From positions 248,001 to 312,000 of the forward strand of contig NZ_CP042906.1 in NCBI RefSeq assembly GCF_008728855.1: a stretch of 64,000 nt of DNA, given 5' to 3'. The position numbers and the translations under genes were made by a program. Below the pieces are notes generated by a model. That model saw only the letters and a program-made list of their open reading frames with translations. It had not been told where the DNA came from and did no database searches. Origin of the DNA: Hypericibacter terrae (lineage in GTDB: Bacteria; Pseudomonadota; Alphaproteobacteria; Dongiales; Dongiaceae). Position 1 is the first letter of the stretch, and each line of letters opens with the position of its first letter. Positions 24,900-33,514 of this stretch are shown here, one piece after another.

Positions 24900-24981
24900 A
24901 ACCTCTCGCGGCCGGCGGAAAGCGGGGCGGGTGTTTTCCGCCCTGCGCGGCCGTTCTTGCTCTCGACTTTCGGAGTCCTCG

Positions 24982-27072
24982 ATGCGTCTTGCGGTCGATA
25001 CTGGAGGCACCTTCACCGATCTCGTCATCGAGGATGGCGATCGTTTGTATTTGTTCAAGGCGCCGACCACACCAGCCAATCCCATCGAGGGCATCATCGA
25101 CGTCATCGATGTCGCCGCGAACGGCTTGTCTTTGTCGCGACAGGTGCTGCTGCAACGAACCGAGTTGTTCGTGCATGGCACGACGACCGCCACCAATGCG
25201 ATCGTGACCGGGCGGACCGCCAAGACGGCCTTCCTGACCACGGCGGGACATCCGGACATCCTGGTGCTGCGCGAGGGCGGTCGGATCGGCCTGCCGCTGT
25301 TCGACTACTCGATCGAGTATCCGAAGCCCTATGTGCCGCGCGCCCTGACATTCGAGATTCCAGAGCGGGTGGGGCCGGACGGCCAAGTCCTGCTCGCGCT
25401 GGATGAAGCCGTTGCTCGAGAGGTGATCGAGTGGATCGCAGGTACGGGCGTGCAGGCGATAGCGGTCTGTCTGCTTTGGTCGATCGTCAATCCCGGCCAT
25501 GAATTGCGGCTCGAAGCTCTTATCAAGGAGCTGCTGCCCGAGATCGCCGTCAGCCTCTCGCATCGCGTGAATCCTTCCTTGCGGGAGTATCGCCGTGCGT
25601 CCGCGACCGCGATCGACGCCTCGCTCAAGCCGATCATGGGCCGCTATCTCGGTGGGCTGGAGAGCCGGTTGCGGCAGGAAGGTTATGCCGGACGGCTCCT
25701 GGTGGTGACGTCGCAGGGCATGATGAAGGATGCAGCCGAGGTCGCGGCCGCACCGATCCACGCTGTCAAATCAGGCCCCGCCATGGCGCCGGTCGCGGGC
25801 CGGCATTTCGCGACGATCGCCGGCCTCGGCGACGTCGCCATCGTCGCCGATACCGGGGGAACGACATACGATGTCGCGCTTGTCCGGCATGGGCGCATCC
25901 CCGAGACGCGCGAGACCTGGATCGGCCGTCCCTATCTCGGCCATATGACGGGCTTCCCGTCGATCGACATCCGCAGCGTGGGTGCCGGCGGCGGCAGCAT
26001 CGCCCGTGTCGACGAAGCGGGTCTGCTGCATGTCGGGCCCGATAGCGCCGGCGCTGTACCGGGACCGGCCTGCTATGGCCGGGGAGGCGACAAGCCAACC
26101 GTCACCGACGCGGCTTTGGCGCTGGGCCACATCGATCCGGACTTTTTTCTGGGCGGGCGCATGAAACTCGATCTGGATCTCGCTCGCCGCGCGATCGACA
26201 GCCATGTGGCAAACCCATTGGATATGAGCGTCGAGGCCGCCGCCGCGGCTATCCTGGCGCTGGTCACCGAGACCATGGCCGGCGCCATCGAGGACATCAC
26301 CGTCAATCAGGGGATCGATCCGCGCGGTGCGGTGCTCGTTGGCGGCGGCGGAGCCGCGGGCCTCAATAGCGTCGCGATCGCCCGGCGCCTCCATTGCGGC
26401 CGCGTGCTGTTTCCCGATGCGGGCGCCGCCTTGAGTGCCGCGGGCGGTCTGCTCTGCGCCCTGAGCGAGGATTTTTCGGAGTTCCGGATGGCGACTTCGC
26501 GGCAGTTCGATTTTGCCGCGGTGAATGCGGGGTTGGCCCGTCTCCAGTCGCGGGTCGATGAGTTTCTCGCCAGCGCCGGGAACGGTGTCGCCAGCCAGGT
26601 GGAGTTCAGCGTCGAGGCGCGTTACGCCCAGCAGATCTGGGAGATCAAGGTTCCGCTGCGCCGTGCGCCGGTCCGATCCGACGAGGATCTTGCTGCCCTT
26701 GTGGAGGATTTCCACAAACTGCATCGCGAAATCTTCGCCTTCGACGACCCGCATGGCGAAATCGAGTTCGTCAATTGGCGGGCGCTGGTGGCGTGCGAAT
26801 TGCGCCGGCAACCCCTGGGCCGGATCGGCACTGACGGGCATGGTGCCAAATCATCGGTAACCAGGCGGCGGGCCTGGTTTTCCGGCCAGGCCCGCGAAGT
26901 GCCCGTCCACGAGTTCGACGCTCTGCCCGTGGGTCAGCGCCATGTCGGGCCTGCCATCGTCGAGACACCCTTCACGACGATCGTGATGGACCCGCAGACC
27001 GAGTTCTGGGTCGATCAATCGGGGGGGCTGATTGCAGAGCTGAAGCGCGCAAACGAGGAGGTGCTCTCATGA
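24982..27072 (+). CDS. hyuA: Hydantoinase/oxoprolinase family protein, subunit A
   Basis: 696 residues. The family opens cyclic amides such as hydantoins, N-methylhydantoin or 5-oxoproline with ATP; subunit A carries the actin-like ATPase fold. N-terminal DTGGTFTDLVIEDGD, FVHGTTTATNAIVTG, SHRVNPSLREYRRASATA, the internal IVADTGGTTYDVALV, SVGAGGGSIA and GGGGAAGLNS motifs are all present. ATG 24982 has GGAG upstream and gives the canonical start; an upstream extension to 24931 is rejected. Its stop overlaps the subunit B start by four bases, so the two are translationally coupled. Exact substrate is unknown. Confidence 0.94.
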   Translation: MRLAVDTGGTFTDLVIEDGDRLYLFKAPTTPANPIEGIIDVIDVAANGLSLSRQVLLQRTELFVHGTTTATNAIVTGRTAKTAFLTTAGHPDILVLREGGRIGLPLFDYSIEYPKPYVPRALTFEIPERVGPDGQVLLALDEAVAREVIEWIAGTGVQAIAVCLLWSIVNPGHELRLEALIKELLPEIAVSLSHRVNPSLREYRRASATAIDASLKPIMGRYLGGLESRLRQEGYAGRLLVVTSQGMMKDAAEVAAAPIHAVKSGPAMAPVAGRHFATIAGLGDVAIVADTGGTTYDVALVRHGRIPETRETWIGRPYLGHMTGFPSIDIRSVGAGGGSIARVDEAGLLHVGPDSAGAVPGPACYGRGGDKPTVTDAALALGHIDPDFFLGGRMKLDLDLARRAIDSHVANPLDMSVEAAAAAILALVTETMAGAIEDITVNQGIDPRGAVLVGGGGAAGLNSVAIARRLHCGRVLFPDAGAALSAAGGLLCALSEDFSEFRMATSRQFDFAAVNAGLARLQSRVDEFLASAGNGVASQVEFSVEARYAQQIWEIKVPLRRAPVRSDEDLAALVEDFHKLHREIFAFDDPHGEIEFVNWRALVACELRRQPLGRIGTDGHGAKSSVTRRRAWFSGQAREVPVHEFDALPVGQRHVGPAIVETPFTTIVMDPQTEFWVDQSGGLIAELKRANEEVLS

Positions 27073-28862
27073 CCGGCAGCCGGAACCCGTCAAAGATCGA
27101 CGCCCTCGATCTCGCCGTCTTCAGCAAGCGGATCGAGGGTATCGCCAGCAAGATGCAGAACACCCTGCTGCGCACAGCGCGCTCGGGCGTGATCAATACC
27201 GGCCGCGATTTCTCCTGCTGCATCCTGACCGGCGATTGCCGGCTGGTGTCGGTTGCGGAAAGCCTGCCCATCCATGTCATGGCCGGTCCCGATATCATGG
27301 CCCGATGGATGAAGCGGTTTCACCCCAACCTGGCACGGGGCGATGCCTTCCTGCACAACTCGCCCTATCACGGTTGCTCGCATGCCGCAGATCTGTCGGT
27401 GCTGGTGCCGGTGATCGACGAAGCCGGTATTCATCGCTTCACGCTTCTGGCCAAGGCCCATCAGGCCGACATCGGCAATTCGATTCCGACGACCTATCAC
27501 GCCGCGGCCCGCGATCTCTACGAGGAAGGGGCGCTGATCTTCCCGGCGACCCAGGTGCAGTCGGGGTACGAGGATATTTCGGACATCATCCGTCTTTGCG
27601 AGATGCGCATCCGCGTGCCGGAGCAGTGGCGGGGTGACTATCTCGCCAGCCTGGGCGCGGCGCGCGTGGGCGAGCGTGAGATACTGGGGCTGGCGCGCGA
27701 GATCGGATGGGATCGCCTCGAGGCGCTGGTGGAAGCCTGGTTCGACTACAGCGAGCGTCGAATGCGGGCGGCTATCGCCAGCCTTCCGGCCGGCTCGGCC
27801 AAGGGGCACACGATGCATGACCCCTTTCCAGGAACGCCGGCCGAGGGAATTCCGATCAATGTCACCGTCGCCGTCGATCCTGCCGAAGGCCGGATCGAGA
27901 TCGATCTGCGCGACAATATCGACTGCATGCCGAACGGCCTCAATCTGAGCGAGGCCTGTGCCTTGACCGCAGCCATGGTGGGGACCTTCAACAGCCTTGG
28001 ACTGACGGTTCCGACCAATGAAGGCAGTTTCCGGTGCCTGAAAGTCGATCTGCGCGAGAACTGCGCCGTCGGTATCCCCCTTCACCCCACGAGTTGCTCG
28101 GTCGCGACGCAGAACGTTGCCGATCGCCTGACCTGTGCGGTGCAGCTTGCCTTTGCGAATCTGGCGGAAGGCTATGGGTTGGCTGAGGTCGGCGCGGTGC
28201 AGAGCGCAGCCCAGGCGGTAATCTCGGGCCGCGATCCGAAACGCCAGGGACGCGCCTTCGTGGATCAGTTGATTCTGGGCGATACGCTCGGGGCTGCCGG
28301 ACCGCGTGCCGATGGCTGGCTGGCAATGATCACGGCCGGTACCGCCGGCATGTCTTTCTTCGACAGTGTGGAAGTCGACGAGATTCGCCATCCCATCCTG
28401 GTGCATCAGCGCCGCCTCGTGCCGGACAGCGAAGGTGCCGGACGGCATCGGGGCGCACCGGCGTCGCTGGTTGAGTTCGGACCTCGCCATTCGGAGATCG
28501 AGGTGCTCTATCAGAGCGACGGCACGGTCTATCCGCCGCAAGGTGCCCGCGGCGGCGCGCATGGCGGGGGCGCCCGTAACTTCGTGACACGGCAGAACGG
28601 CTTGGTGGAGCCGGCTGATGGGTGGGCGACGGTGTCGCTGCGGCCAGGCGATCGCGTCACCGGCATCTCCCCCGGCGGCGGCGGTTATGGTCCGGCTCGT
28701 GAGCGGGAGCCCGCTCTTGTCCAGGCCGATGTCGCCGAGGGCTATGTCACCCGGGCACGCGCGCGCGACGTTTATGCTGTGGAGATCGGGAGCGACGGCA
28801 AGCTCGACGCCGATGCGACCGCCCGCTTGCGTTCGGGTTCGAAGATCCGCCGAGAGATCTGA
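27069..28862 (+). CDS. hyuB: Hydantoinase/oxoprolinase family protein, subunit B
   Basis: 597 residues, partner of the preceding gene. Family motifs: RIEGIASKMQNTLLRTARSG near the N-terminus, RDFSCCILTGD, FLHNSPYHGCSHAADLSVLV (metal/substrate site with Asn, His and Asp), KAHQADIG, IDLRDNIDCMPNGLN, and the C-terminal GGAHGGGARN and ISPGGGGYG loops. Complete length. The unit ends in a large hairpin and is convergent with the ABC operon, which is the likely importer of the substrate (inference). Confidence 0.94.
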   Translation: MTGSRNPSKIDALDLAVFSKRIEGIASKMQNTLLRTARSGVINTGRDFSCCILTGDCRLVSVAESLPIHVMAGPDIMARWMKRFHPNLARGDAFLHNSPYHGCSHAADLSVLVPVIDEAGIHRFTLLAKAHQADIGNSIPTTYHAAARDLYEEGALIFPATQVQSGYEDISDIIRLCEMRIRVPEQWRGDYLASLGAARVGEREILGLAREIGWDRLEALVEAWFDYSERRMRAAIASLPAGSAKGHTMHDPFPGTPAEGIPINVTVAVDPAEGRIEIDLRDNIDCMPNGLNLSEACALTAAMVGTFNSLGLTVPTNEGSFRCLKVDLRENCAVGIPLHPTSCSVATQNVADRLTCAVQLAFANLAEGYGLAEVGAVQSAAQAVISGRDPKRQGRAFVDQLILGDTLGAAGPRADGWLAMITAGTAGMSFFDSVEVDEIRHPILVHQRRLVPDSEGAGRHRGAPASLVEFGPRHSEIEVLYQSDGTVYPPQGARGGAHGGGARNFVTRQNGLVEPADGWATVSLRPGDRVTGISPGGGGYGPAREREPALVQADVAEGYVTRARARDVYAVEIGSDGKLDADATARLRSGSKIRREI

Positions 28863-28863
28863 T

Positions 28864-28906
28864 CGCCGCCGGTGCCGCGAGCTTCAGGCTCGCAGCACCG
28901 GCGGCG
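28864..28906. terminator. Bidirectional hairpin between convergent operons
   Basis: cgccgccggtgc (28864-28875) pairs perfectly with gcaccggcggcg (28895-28906); inside is a second stem gcgagc/gctcgc with a 5-nt loop. It starts one base after the HyuB stop and ends 18 bases before the end of the convergent substrate-binding protein gene. No T-tract follows on either strand. Confidence 0.6.
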
Positions 28907-28924
28907 GCAGAATGGAGCGATCGA

Positions 28925-30112
28925 TCAGGCGTTCTTGAAGCGCGACATCTCGCGTTCATAGGATTCGATATCATCGGGCCAGCCCGAGTTCCAGAACAGT
29001 TCGTGCGCAAACTTCTTGTCGAGCTTGACCATCGTCTCTTCGATCTGAGCCACATCTTGCGCCTTCCATCCGGCCGACACGGCATATTCCTTGCCGAGGT
29101 CGGAGCGCGGCGTAACATAGCCGCGGAGGATGGCGATCTGCGCGGCATAGGCGCCACCCATGAACCAGTTGAGCGCCTTGTAGATCTGCTCCAGATTTCC
29201 GCGATCCTTGGCTTCCTTCGGGATGAAAGCGTTGATCATCCACTTGTCATAGCCTTCGATCGTCCAGGCATATTCGACGGCGACACCCTGGCTTTGCGCC
29301 TCCTTTGCAGCGGGTTCCCAGGCTGTCTCGGCCGCCACTTCTCCATTCACCAGCAACGACACCTGTTCGTCATAGCTGACCCAGAAGGTGCGGAACTGGC
29401 CGGCTTTCTTCCGCTCGATCAGGAAGTTCGACACTGTCTGGCATTCGCTGGAGGTGAGATTCCCGGGATTGCCGATCTCGGCGAGCTTGTGGAACTTGAG
29501 ATAAGCCGCACAGTGCTGGAGCGTGAAGAAACTGTCATCCAGCGCCACCATGCCCTTGGTCTTCTCATTGTCGAACAGCAGATTCCAGGAAACCGGTTCG
29601 GGCGCCTTGGGAGCGCCGGCGAGCTCGGGGAAATAGGCGAAGGAATCGGCGTTCATCACCATCGGTACGCTCCAGAGCGCGCCTTCGCCGCCCATGATCA
29701 GCGGGCTCGTGCGAACGCTCTCCGAGACACCCTTCCAGTTGGGAATCTTCGAGTCGTCCACCGGCAGGAGGTAACCTTTATCGGCGAGGCCTTTCCAGGG
29801 ACCGCTGAAGGCCGCGAACAGGTCGTAGCGCGCACCGGCATCGTTGGTTTCGACCTCATGCAGGAAGGTACCGATGGCGTCGTCGATCGGCGTGAACTCG
29901 ACCTTCAACCCGGTGTCCTTCTCGAACTGGGTCCAGTCCGGCAGGGCGACGGTGGTGACGCCCATGATCCGGATGACATTGTCGGCCGCGTAGGCCCGGC
30001 GGAGTGGCCCCTTGATGATCATCGGAGCGGACAGGACGGTGGCCCCGACCGCTGCGCGGGTCAGGAGCCGGCGCCGTGACAGCGATCCTGTCCGGCGATT
30101 TGACGATTTCAT
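28925..30112 (-). CDS. PotD-type ABC substrate-binding protein
   Basis: 395 residues, periplasmic. Start at 30112 has a GGGAGGA ribosome binding site and gives a twin-arginine signal (SLSRRRLLTRAAVGATVLSA, cleavage near AYAAD). The mature part follows the spermidine/putrescine-binding family: VIRIMGVTTVALPDWTQFEK, YDLFAAFSGPWKGLADKGYL, PVDDSKIPNWKG, ALWSVPMVMNADSFAYF, VALDDSFF. Polyamine specificity cannot be read from sequence and many family members bind other solutes. Its start overlaps the stop of the ATPase gene by four bases; last gene of the four-gene operon. Confidence 0.92.
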   Translation of the reverse strand: MKSSNRRTGSLSRRRLLTRAAVGATVLSAPMIIKGPLRRAYAADNVIRIMGVTTVALPDWTQFEKDTGLKVEFTPIDDAIGTFLHEVETNDAGARYDLFAAFSGPWKGLADKGYLLPVDDSKIPNWKGVSESVRTSPLIMGGEGALWSVPMVMNADSFAYFPELAGAPKAPEPVSWNLLFDNEKTKGMVALDDSFFTLQHCAAYLKFHKLAEIGNPGNLTSSECQTVSNFLIERKKAGQFRTFWVSYDEQVSLLVNGEVAAETAWEPAAKEAQSQGVAVEYAWTIEGYDKWMINAFIPKEAKDRGNLEQIYKALNWFMGGAYAAQIAILRGYVTPRSDLGKEYAVSAGWKAQDVAQIEETMVKLDKKFAHELFWNSGWPDDIESYEREMSRFKNA

Positions 30113-31260
30113 GCTTTTCCTCCCATGGTGACGCCGGGCCCTTGAGCGGCCGGTGAATTCGGGCCAGTCGGTCCGATCACGCAATGGCTCGCCTGCCAGA
30201 CGGCAAACTTCCCTTGCCGCGATTGCGTGTCGTCCCATTGCCGGGACACGACGACGCCGATCGGCGTGTCGAGCTCGGTATCGTGATAATTGCCTTTGTA
30301 GATATTGAGCCGCGCCTGGCAGGGCAGCAGGTTCTCGCCCGCGCGATCGGCACCAACAGTCGCCAGTTGCACATGTTCGGCGCGAACGGCAAGAAAGGCC
30401 TCCGTTCCCGGCGTCAGCCGGCTCCCGGGCAGGGCCCGTCCTCGCAGTACCGTCTCTCCTACCAGAAGGCTGACAAAGCCGTCGGCGCCGGCAATGACCT
30501 TGCCCTGGAACACATTCTCCGCGCCCATGAACTCGGCGACGAAACGCGAGGCCGGGCATTCGAACAGCTCCCGAGGCGCTCCGTCCTGCACGATGCGGCC
30601 CCGGTTCAGCAGGACGATGCGGTCGCTCATGGTGAGCGCTTCTTCCTGGCTGTGGGTCACCAGGATGAAAGTCATTCCCAGCGCACGCTGCAGCCGGAGC
30701 AGCTCGACCTGCATGTCGCGCCGGAGTCTTTCATCCAGCGCGCCCAGCGGCTCGTCGAGCAGCAGAATCTCGGGCTCGGTCACCAGGGCCCGCGCCAGCG
30801 CCACACGCTGACGTTCGCCACCGCTGAGCTGATGCACCCGGCGCTCATATTTGTCGGGAAGGCGCACCAGTTCGAGCGCTTCCATGGCGCGCCGGCGCCG
30901 CTCGGCGGCCGGTCGTTTGCGCACCAGCAGGCCATATTCGATGTTCTGCCCGACCGACATATGCGGGAACAGGCCGTAATGCTGGAAGACCGTCGCCACG
31001 TTGCGGTGATTGGCGGGAATCCCACGAACATCGAGCTCGGCGATTCGCAGCTCGGCGATCTCGGTCGGTTCCTCCAGGCCGGCAATGATCCGCAGCAGCG
31101 TGGTCTTGCCGGAGCCGCTCGGACCTAGCAGCGTCAGGAACTGGCCCCGGGGGACTGTCAGCGACGCGCGATCCAGCGCCGTCACCAGGCCGAAACGGCG
31201 GGTGGCTTCGCGCACGACGAGAATGGGGGTACTGGCGTCGCTCACAGGGGCACTCGTCAT
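30109..31260 (-). CDS. PotA-type ABC transporter ATP-binding protein
   Basis: 383 residues. Nucleotide-binding domain with Walker A LLGPSGSGKTTLLRII, Q-loop TVFQHYGLFPHMSVGQNI, signature HQLSGGERQRVALARAL, Walker B EILLLDEPLGALDERLRR and switch His in VTHSQEEAL; a TOBE-type C-terminal domain about 260-370 typical of PotA/CysA/UgpC importers. Powers the two permeases encoded immediately upstream (40-bp gap); coupled to the substrate-binding protein downstream. Confidence 0.95.
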   Translation of the reverse strand: MTSAPVSDASTPILVVREATRRFGLVTALDRASLTVPRGQFLTLLGPSGSGKTTLLRIIAGLEEPTEIAELRIAELDVRGIPANHRNVATVFQHYGLFPHMSVGQNIEYGLLVRKRPAAERRRRAMEALELVRLPDKYERRVHQLSGGERQRVALARALVTEPEILLLDEPLGALDERLRRDMQVELLRLQRALGMTFILVTHSQEEALTMSDRIVLLNRGRIVQDGAPRELFECPASRFVAEFMGAENVFQGKVIAGADGFVSLLVGETVLRGRALPGSRLTPGTEAFLAVRAEHVQLATVGADRAGENLLPCQARLNIYKGNYHDTELDTPIGVVVSRQWDDTQSRQGKFAVWQASHCVIGPTGPNSPAAQGPGVTMGGKA

Positions 31261-31300
31261 TCGGGGTTGTCGTCCGGTTTGTGGCTGGCGGTCGCGCGCA

Positions 31301-32149
31301 TCACGCCTGTTTCTCGCGTCGGAACAGCAGGCGCAACGCGAAAACGGTGAGGGCCAGGCTCGCCAGGGTGATGAGCGTGCTCAGCGCATAGATCAGGGGA
31401 ACCATGGTCGAATGTGACGAGGCTTCCGCCCATTGAAACAGCGGCAGGGTGGTGATGCCGCCGCGCAAATAGATGCTGCGCGGCAGTTCGTTGAAGGACA
31501 GCAGGAAGCCGAAGAAGCCCGCCGACATGATGCCCGGCATCAGGAGAGGCATCTCGACATCGCGGAAACGGCGCCATTTGCTGGCGCCCAGGTCGGCCGC
31601 CACCTCCAGCAGGCGGATGTCGAACCGCGTGGAGACGACGAGCACGCTCAGCAGGGCGAAAGGAAAGGCCCAGACGAAGTTGCCCAGCACGAGCGACCAG
31701 AGGCCGGTCCGAATGCCGAGGAAAAGCCGGTAATACATGATGAAGTCGACACCGAGCATGACCCCTGGCACGAACAGCACGATCAAGAAGATGAGAAGGA
31801 GCCAAGCGCCGCTTCGGCCGATATGGGGCAGCGTGCGGCCCACAGCCGTTGCCGTGATCATGCAGAGCACGCAGACGATAGTGGCGACACCCAGGCTCGT
31901 TCCCAGCGGATCGAGCCAGCGCAGGTCGCCAAAGAGCTTCTGATACCAGTCGAGCGTGAAGGGGCCGGGTTTTCCGGTCAGTGGGCGGACGCTGATCGAC
32001 ATGAGCGCCAGCCAGGCGATAGGGCCATAGATCAGGCCGATTCCGATGGCGCCGAAGCCGACGGCGACGGCCGTCGCGACGCGAAACAGGTTCCGCTCGC
32101 GCCGGACGACCCGCTCGATCGTCGCTTGATTGCGGACGATGGCAGTCAT
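31301..32149 (-). CDS. PotC-type ABC transporter permease
   Basis: 282 residues, about six membrane segments. The cytoplasmic EAA loop that contacts the ATPase is EVAADLGASKWRRFRDVEMP followed by LLMPG. N-terminal half has the LALMSISVRPLTGKPGPFTL segment before the periplasmic loop, typical of the second permease of this family. Its ATG overlaps the stop of the other permease gene by four bases. Confidence 0.93.
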   Translation of the reverse strand: MTAIVRNQATIERVVRRERNLFRVATAVAVGFGAIGIGLIYGPIAWLALMSISVRPLTGKPGPFTLDWYQKLFGDLRWLDPLGTSLGVATIVCVLCMITATAVGRTLPHIGRSGAWLLLIFLIVLFVPGVMLGVDFIMYYRLFLGIRTGLWSLVLGNFVWAFPFALLSVLVVSTRFDIRLLEVAADLGASKWRRFRDVEMPLLMPGIMSAGFFGFLLSFNELPRSIYLRGGITTLPLFQWAEASSHSTMVPLIYALSTLITLASLALTVFALRLLFRREKQA

Positions 32150-33051
32150 CGCCGCAATCCTTCCACCATCGCCGCGCCGCCGCCGACCCGCCTGACGATC
32201 CAGATGAACAGCAGTTGCAGCACGGCCACGATCAGGATGACGAAGGCCGACATGGCGGCCGCGACGGAGTAATTCAGCGCCGTGATGAGATCGAGCATGG
32301 CGCCGCCCAGCATCACCACTTTCTGGCCGCCGATGATCTTGGCGACGACATCGTCACCCAGCATCGGCACGAAGGTGAAGATTACGCCGGCCAGAATGCC
32401 TGGCATCGCCAGCGGCAGGATCACATGGCGCAGCGTCTGCCAGTGAGAAGCACCGATATCCTTGCTGGCCTCGAGCAGATCGTCGTCGATCAAGGTGATG
32501 GAGAGAAAAATCGGCCAGACCATGTTGGGCAGGAATGGGCCCAGCAATCCGAAATGTACGGCGGGTTCTGAGAACAGCAGCCAGGTGATGGGCCCATCGA
32601 TCACCCCCAGTTGCATGAGCGAGCTGTTGATCGGCCCCATGAGACCCAGTACCGGACGCCACACCACGGTTCGTGCCGTGTCGCTGAGGAAAAACGGGGC
32701 CGTCAGCAGCGTCCAGATGATGAGCTTGAGAAGGGTCGAGCGCAGGCCCTTGGCGAGCCAGAGCGCGAAGGGAAAGGAGATGACAAGGAGGATCGACGTG
32801 ACGGTCGCCGCGATCCGAATGGTGCGCGCCGTCACCTCCCAGCGTCCGGTCGAAAAAATTTCCCGATAGGCATCGAGGGTGAAGGCGAAGCTGATGCCTT
32901 CGGCATGAGCCCGGATGAACGAGAACAGCAGCACACCGGCCATCGGCACCAAGACGCCGACGCCCCAGATCATGGCGAAGCTGAAGAGAATCCAATCCCC
33001 CGTGGGCGGACGCCACCGGACGGGCCAGAGAGGAGGGCGGCTGTCGTTCAC
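32146..33051 (-). CDS. PotB-type ABC transporter permease
   Basis: 301 residues, six predicted membrane segments (first near 20-42), EAA loop EASKDIGASHWQTLRHVILP followed by LAMPG. First gene of the operon permease-permease-ATPase-binding protein (33051 down to 28925), all joined by four-base overlaps or a 40-bp gap. The order and coupling indicate one complete importer, convergent with the hydantoinase genes. Confidence 0.93.
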   Translation of the reverse strand: MNDSRPPLWPVRWRPPTGDWILFSFAMIWGVGVLVPMAGVLLFSFIRAHAEGISFAFTLDAYREIFSTGRWEVTARTIRIAATVTSILLVISFPFALWLAKGLRSTLLKLIIWTLLTAPFFLSDTARTVVWRPVLGLMGPINSSLMQLGVIDGPITWLLFSEPAVHFGLLGPFLPNMVWPIFLSITLIDDDLLEASKDIGASHWQTLRHVILPLAMPGILAGVIFTFVPMLGDDVVAKIIGGQKVVMLGGAMLDLITALNYSVAAAMSAFVILIVAVLQLLFIWIVRRVGGGAAMVEGLRR

Positions 33052-33514
33052 TGACCGAGGCCCAAAACTATCGAGCCATCAGATCGCAACGCCGCTTCGG
33101 TCGAAGCCATATCGCATCCATCTCGAGGCGCACTTGCAGCGCAGGGTCAGCTCAAATTCCGATCCCGCTATTTTTCAGTGGTTTCCCACGCTCGGAACCG
33201 CGAAAGCGCCAATGAGCTGCATTGATAGCGTTAATGAATGGGGTGGAATTTAGCGATCTGCGCCTGCATCGACCAATGATTGGCAGTCGGACCTGACCCA
33301 AAGGGGCCCTTATGCACGTCCCAAAGGGCCGGCACTTCGGCTGGATCGAAGATTGGGAGAATGCCCCCGGAAAAGCCAGTCGCCCGCGCCGCAGGGAGGG
33401 GGAAGACGGCGCGGGCTCTGTTGGCCTCAATAAGAGAGCCGTCGCGGGGGACACGAGGCTCTCGATATGATCAACGCCGCACCCCCGGATCGGTTCCCCT
33501 GCGCGTTTTCCCCG
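33052..33514. promoter_or_regulatory. 463-bp region upstream of the PotABCD-type operon
   Basis: No gene supported. The region lies between the end of a CocE-type hydrolase gene and the start of the ABC operon, both minus strand, so it holds the operon promoter and the hydrolase terminator. It has a perfect palindrome CCAAT-G-ATTGG at 33273-33283 and a looser dyad CATTGA-N5-TTAATG near 33222-33238. The 10-mer CAATGATTGG inside the first also occurs at 23951-23960 in front of the LysR gene. Confidence 0.4.
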
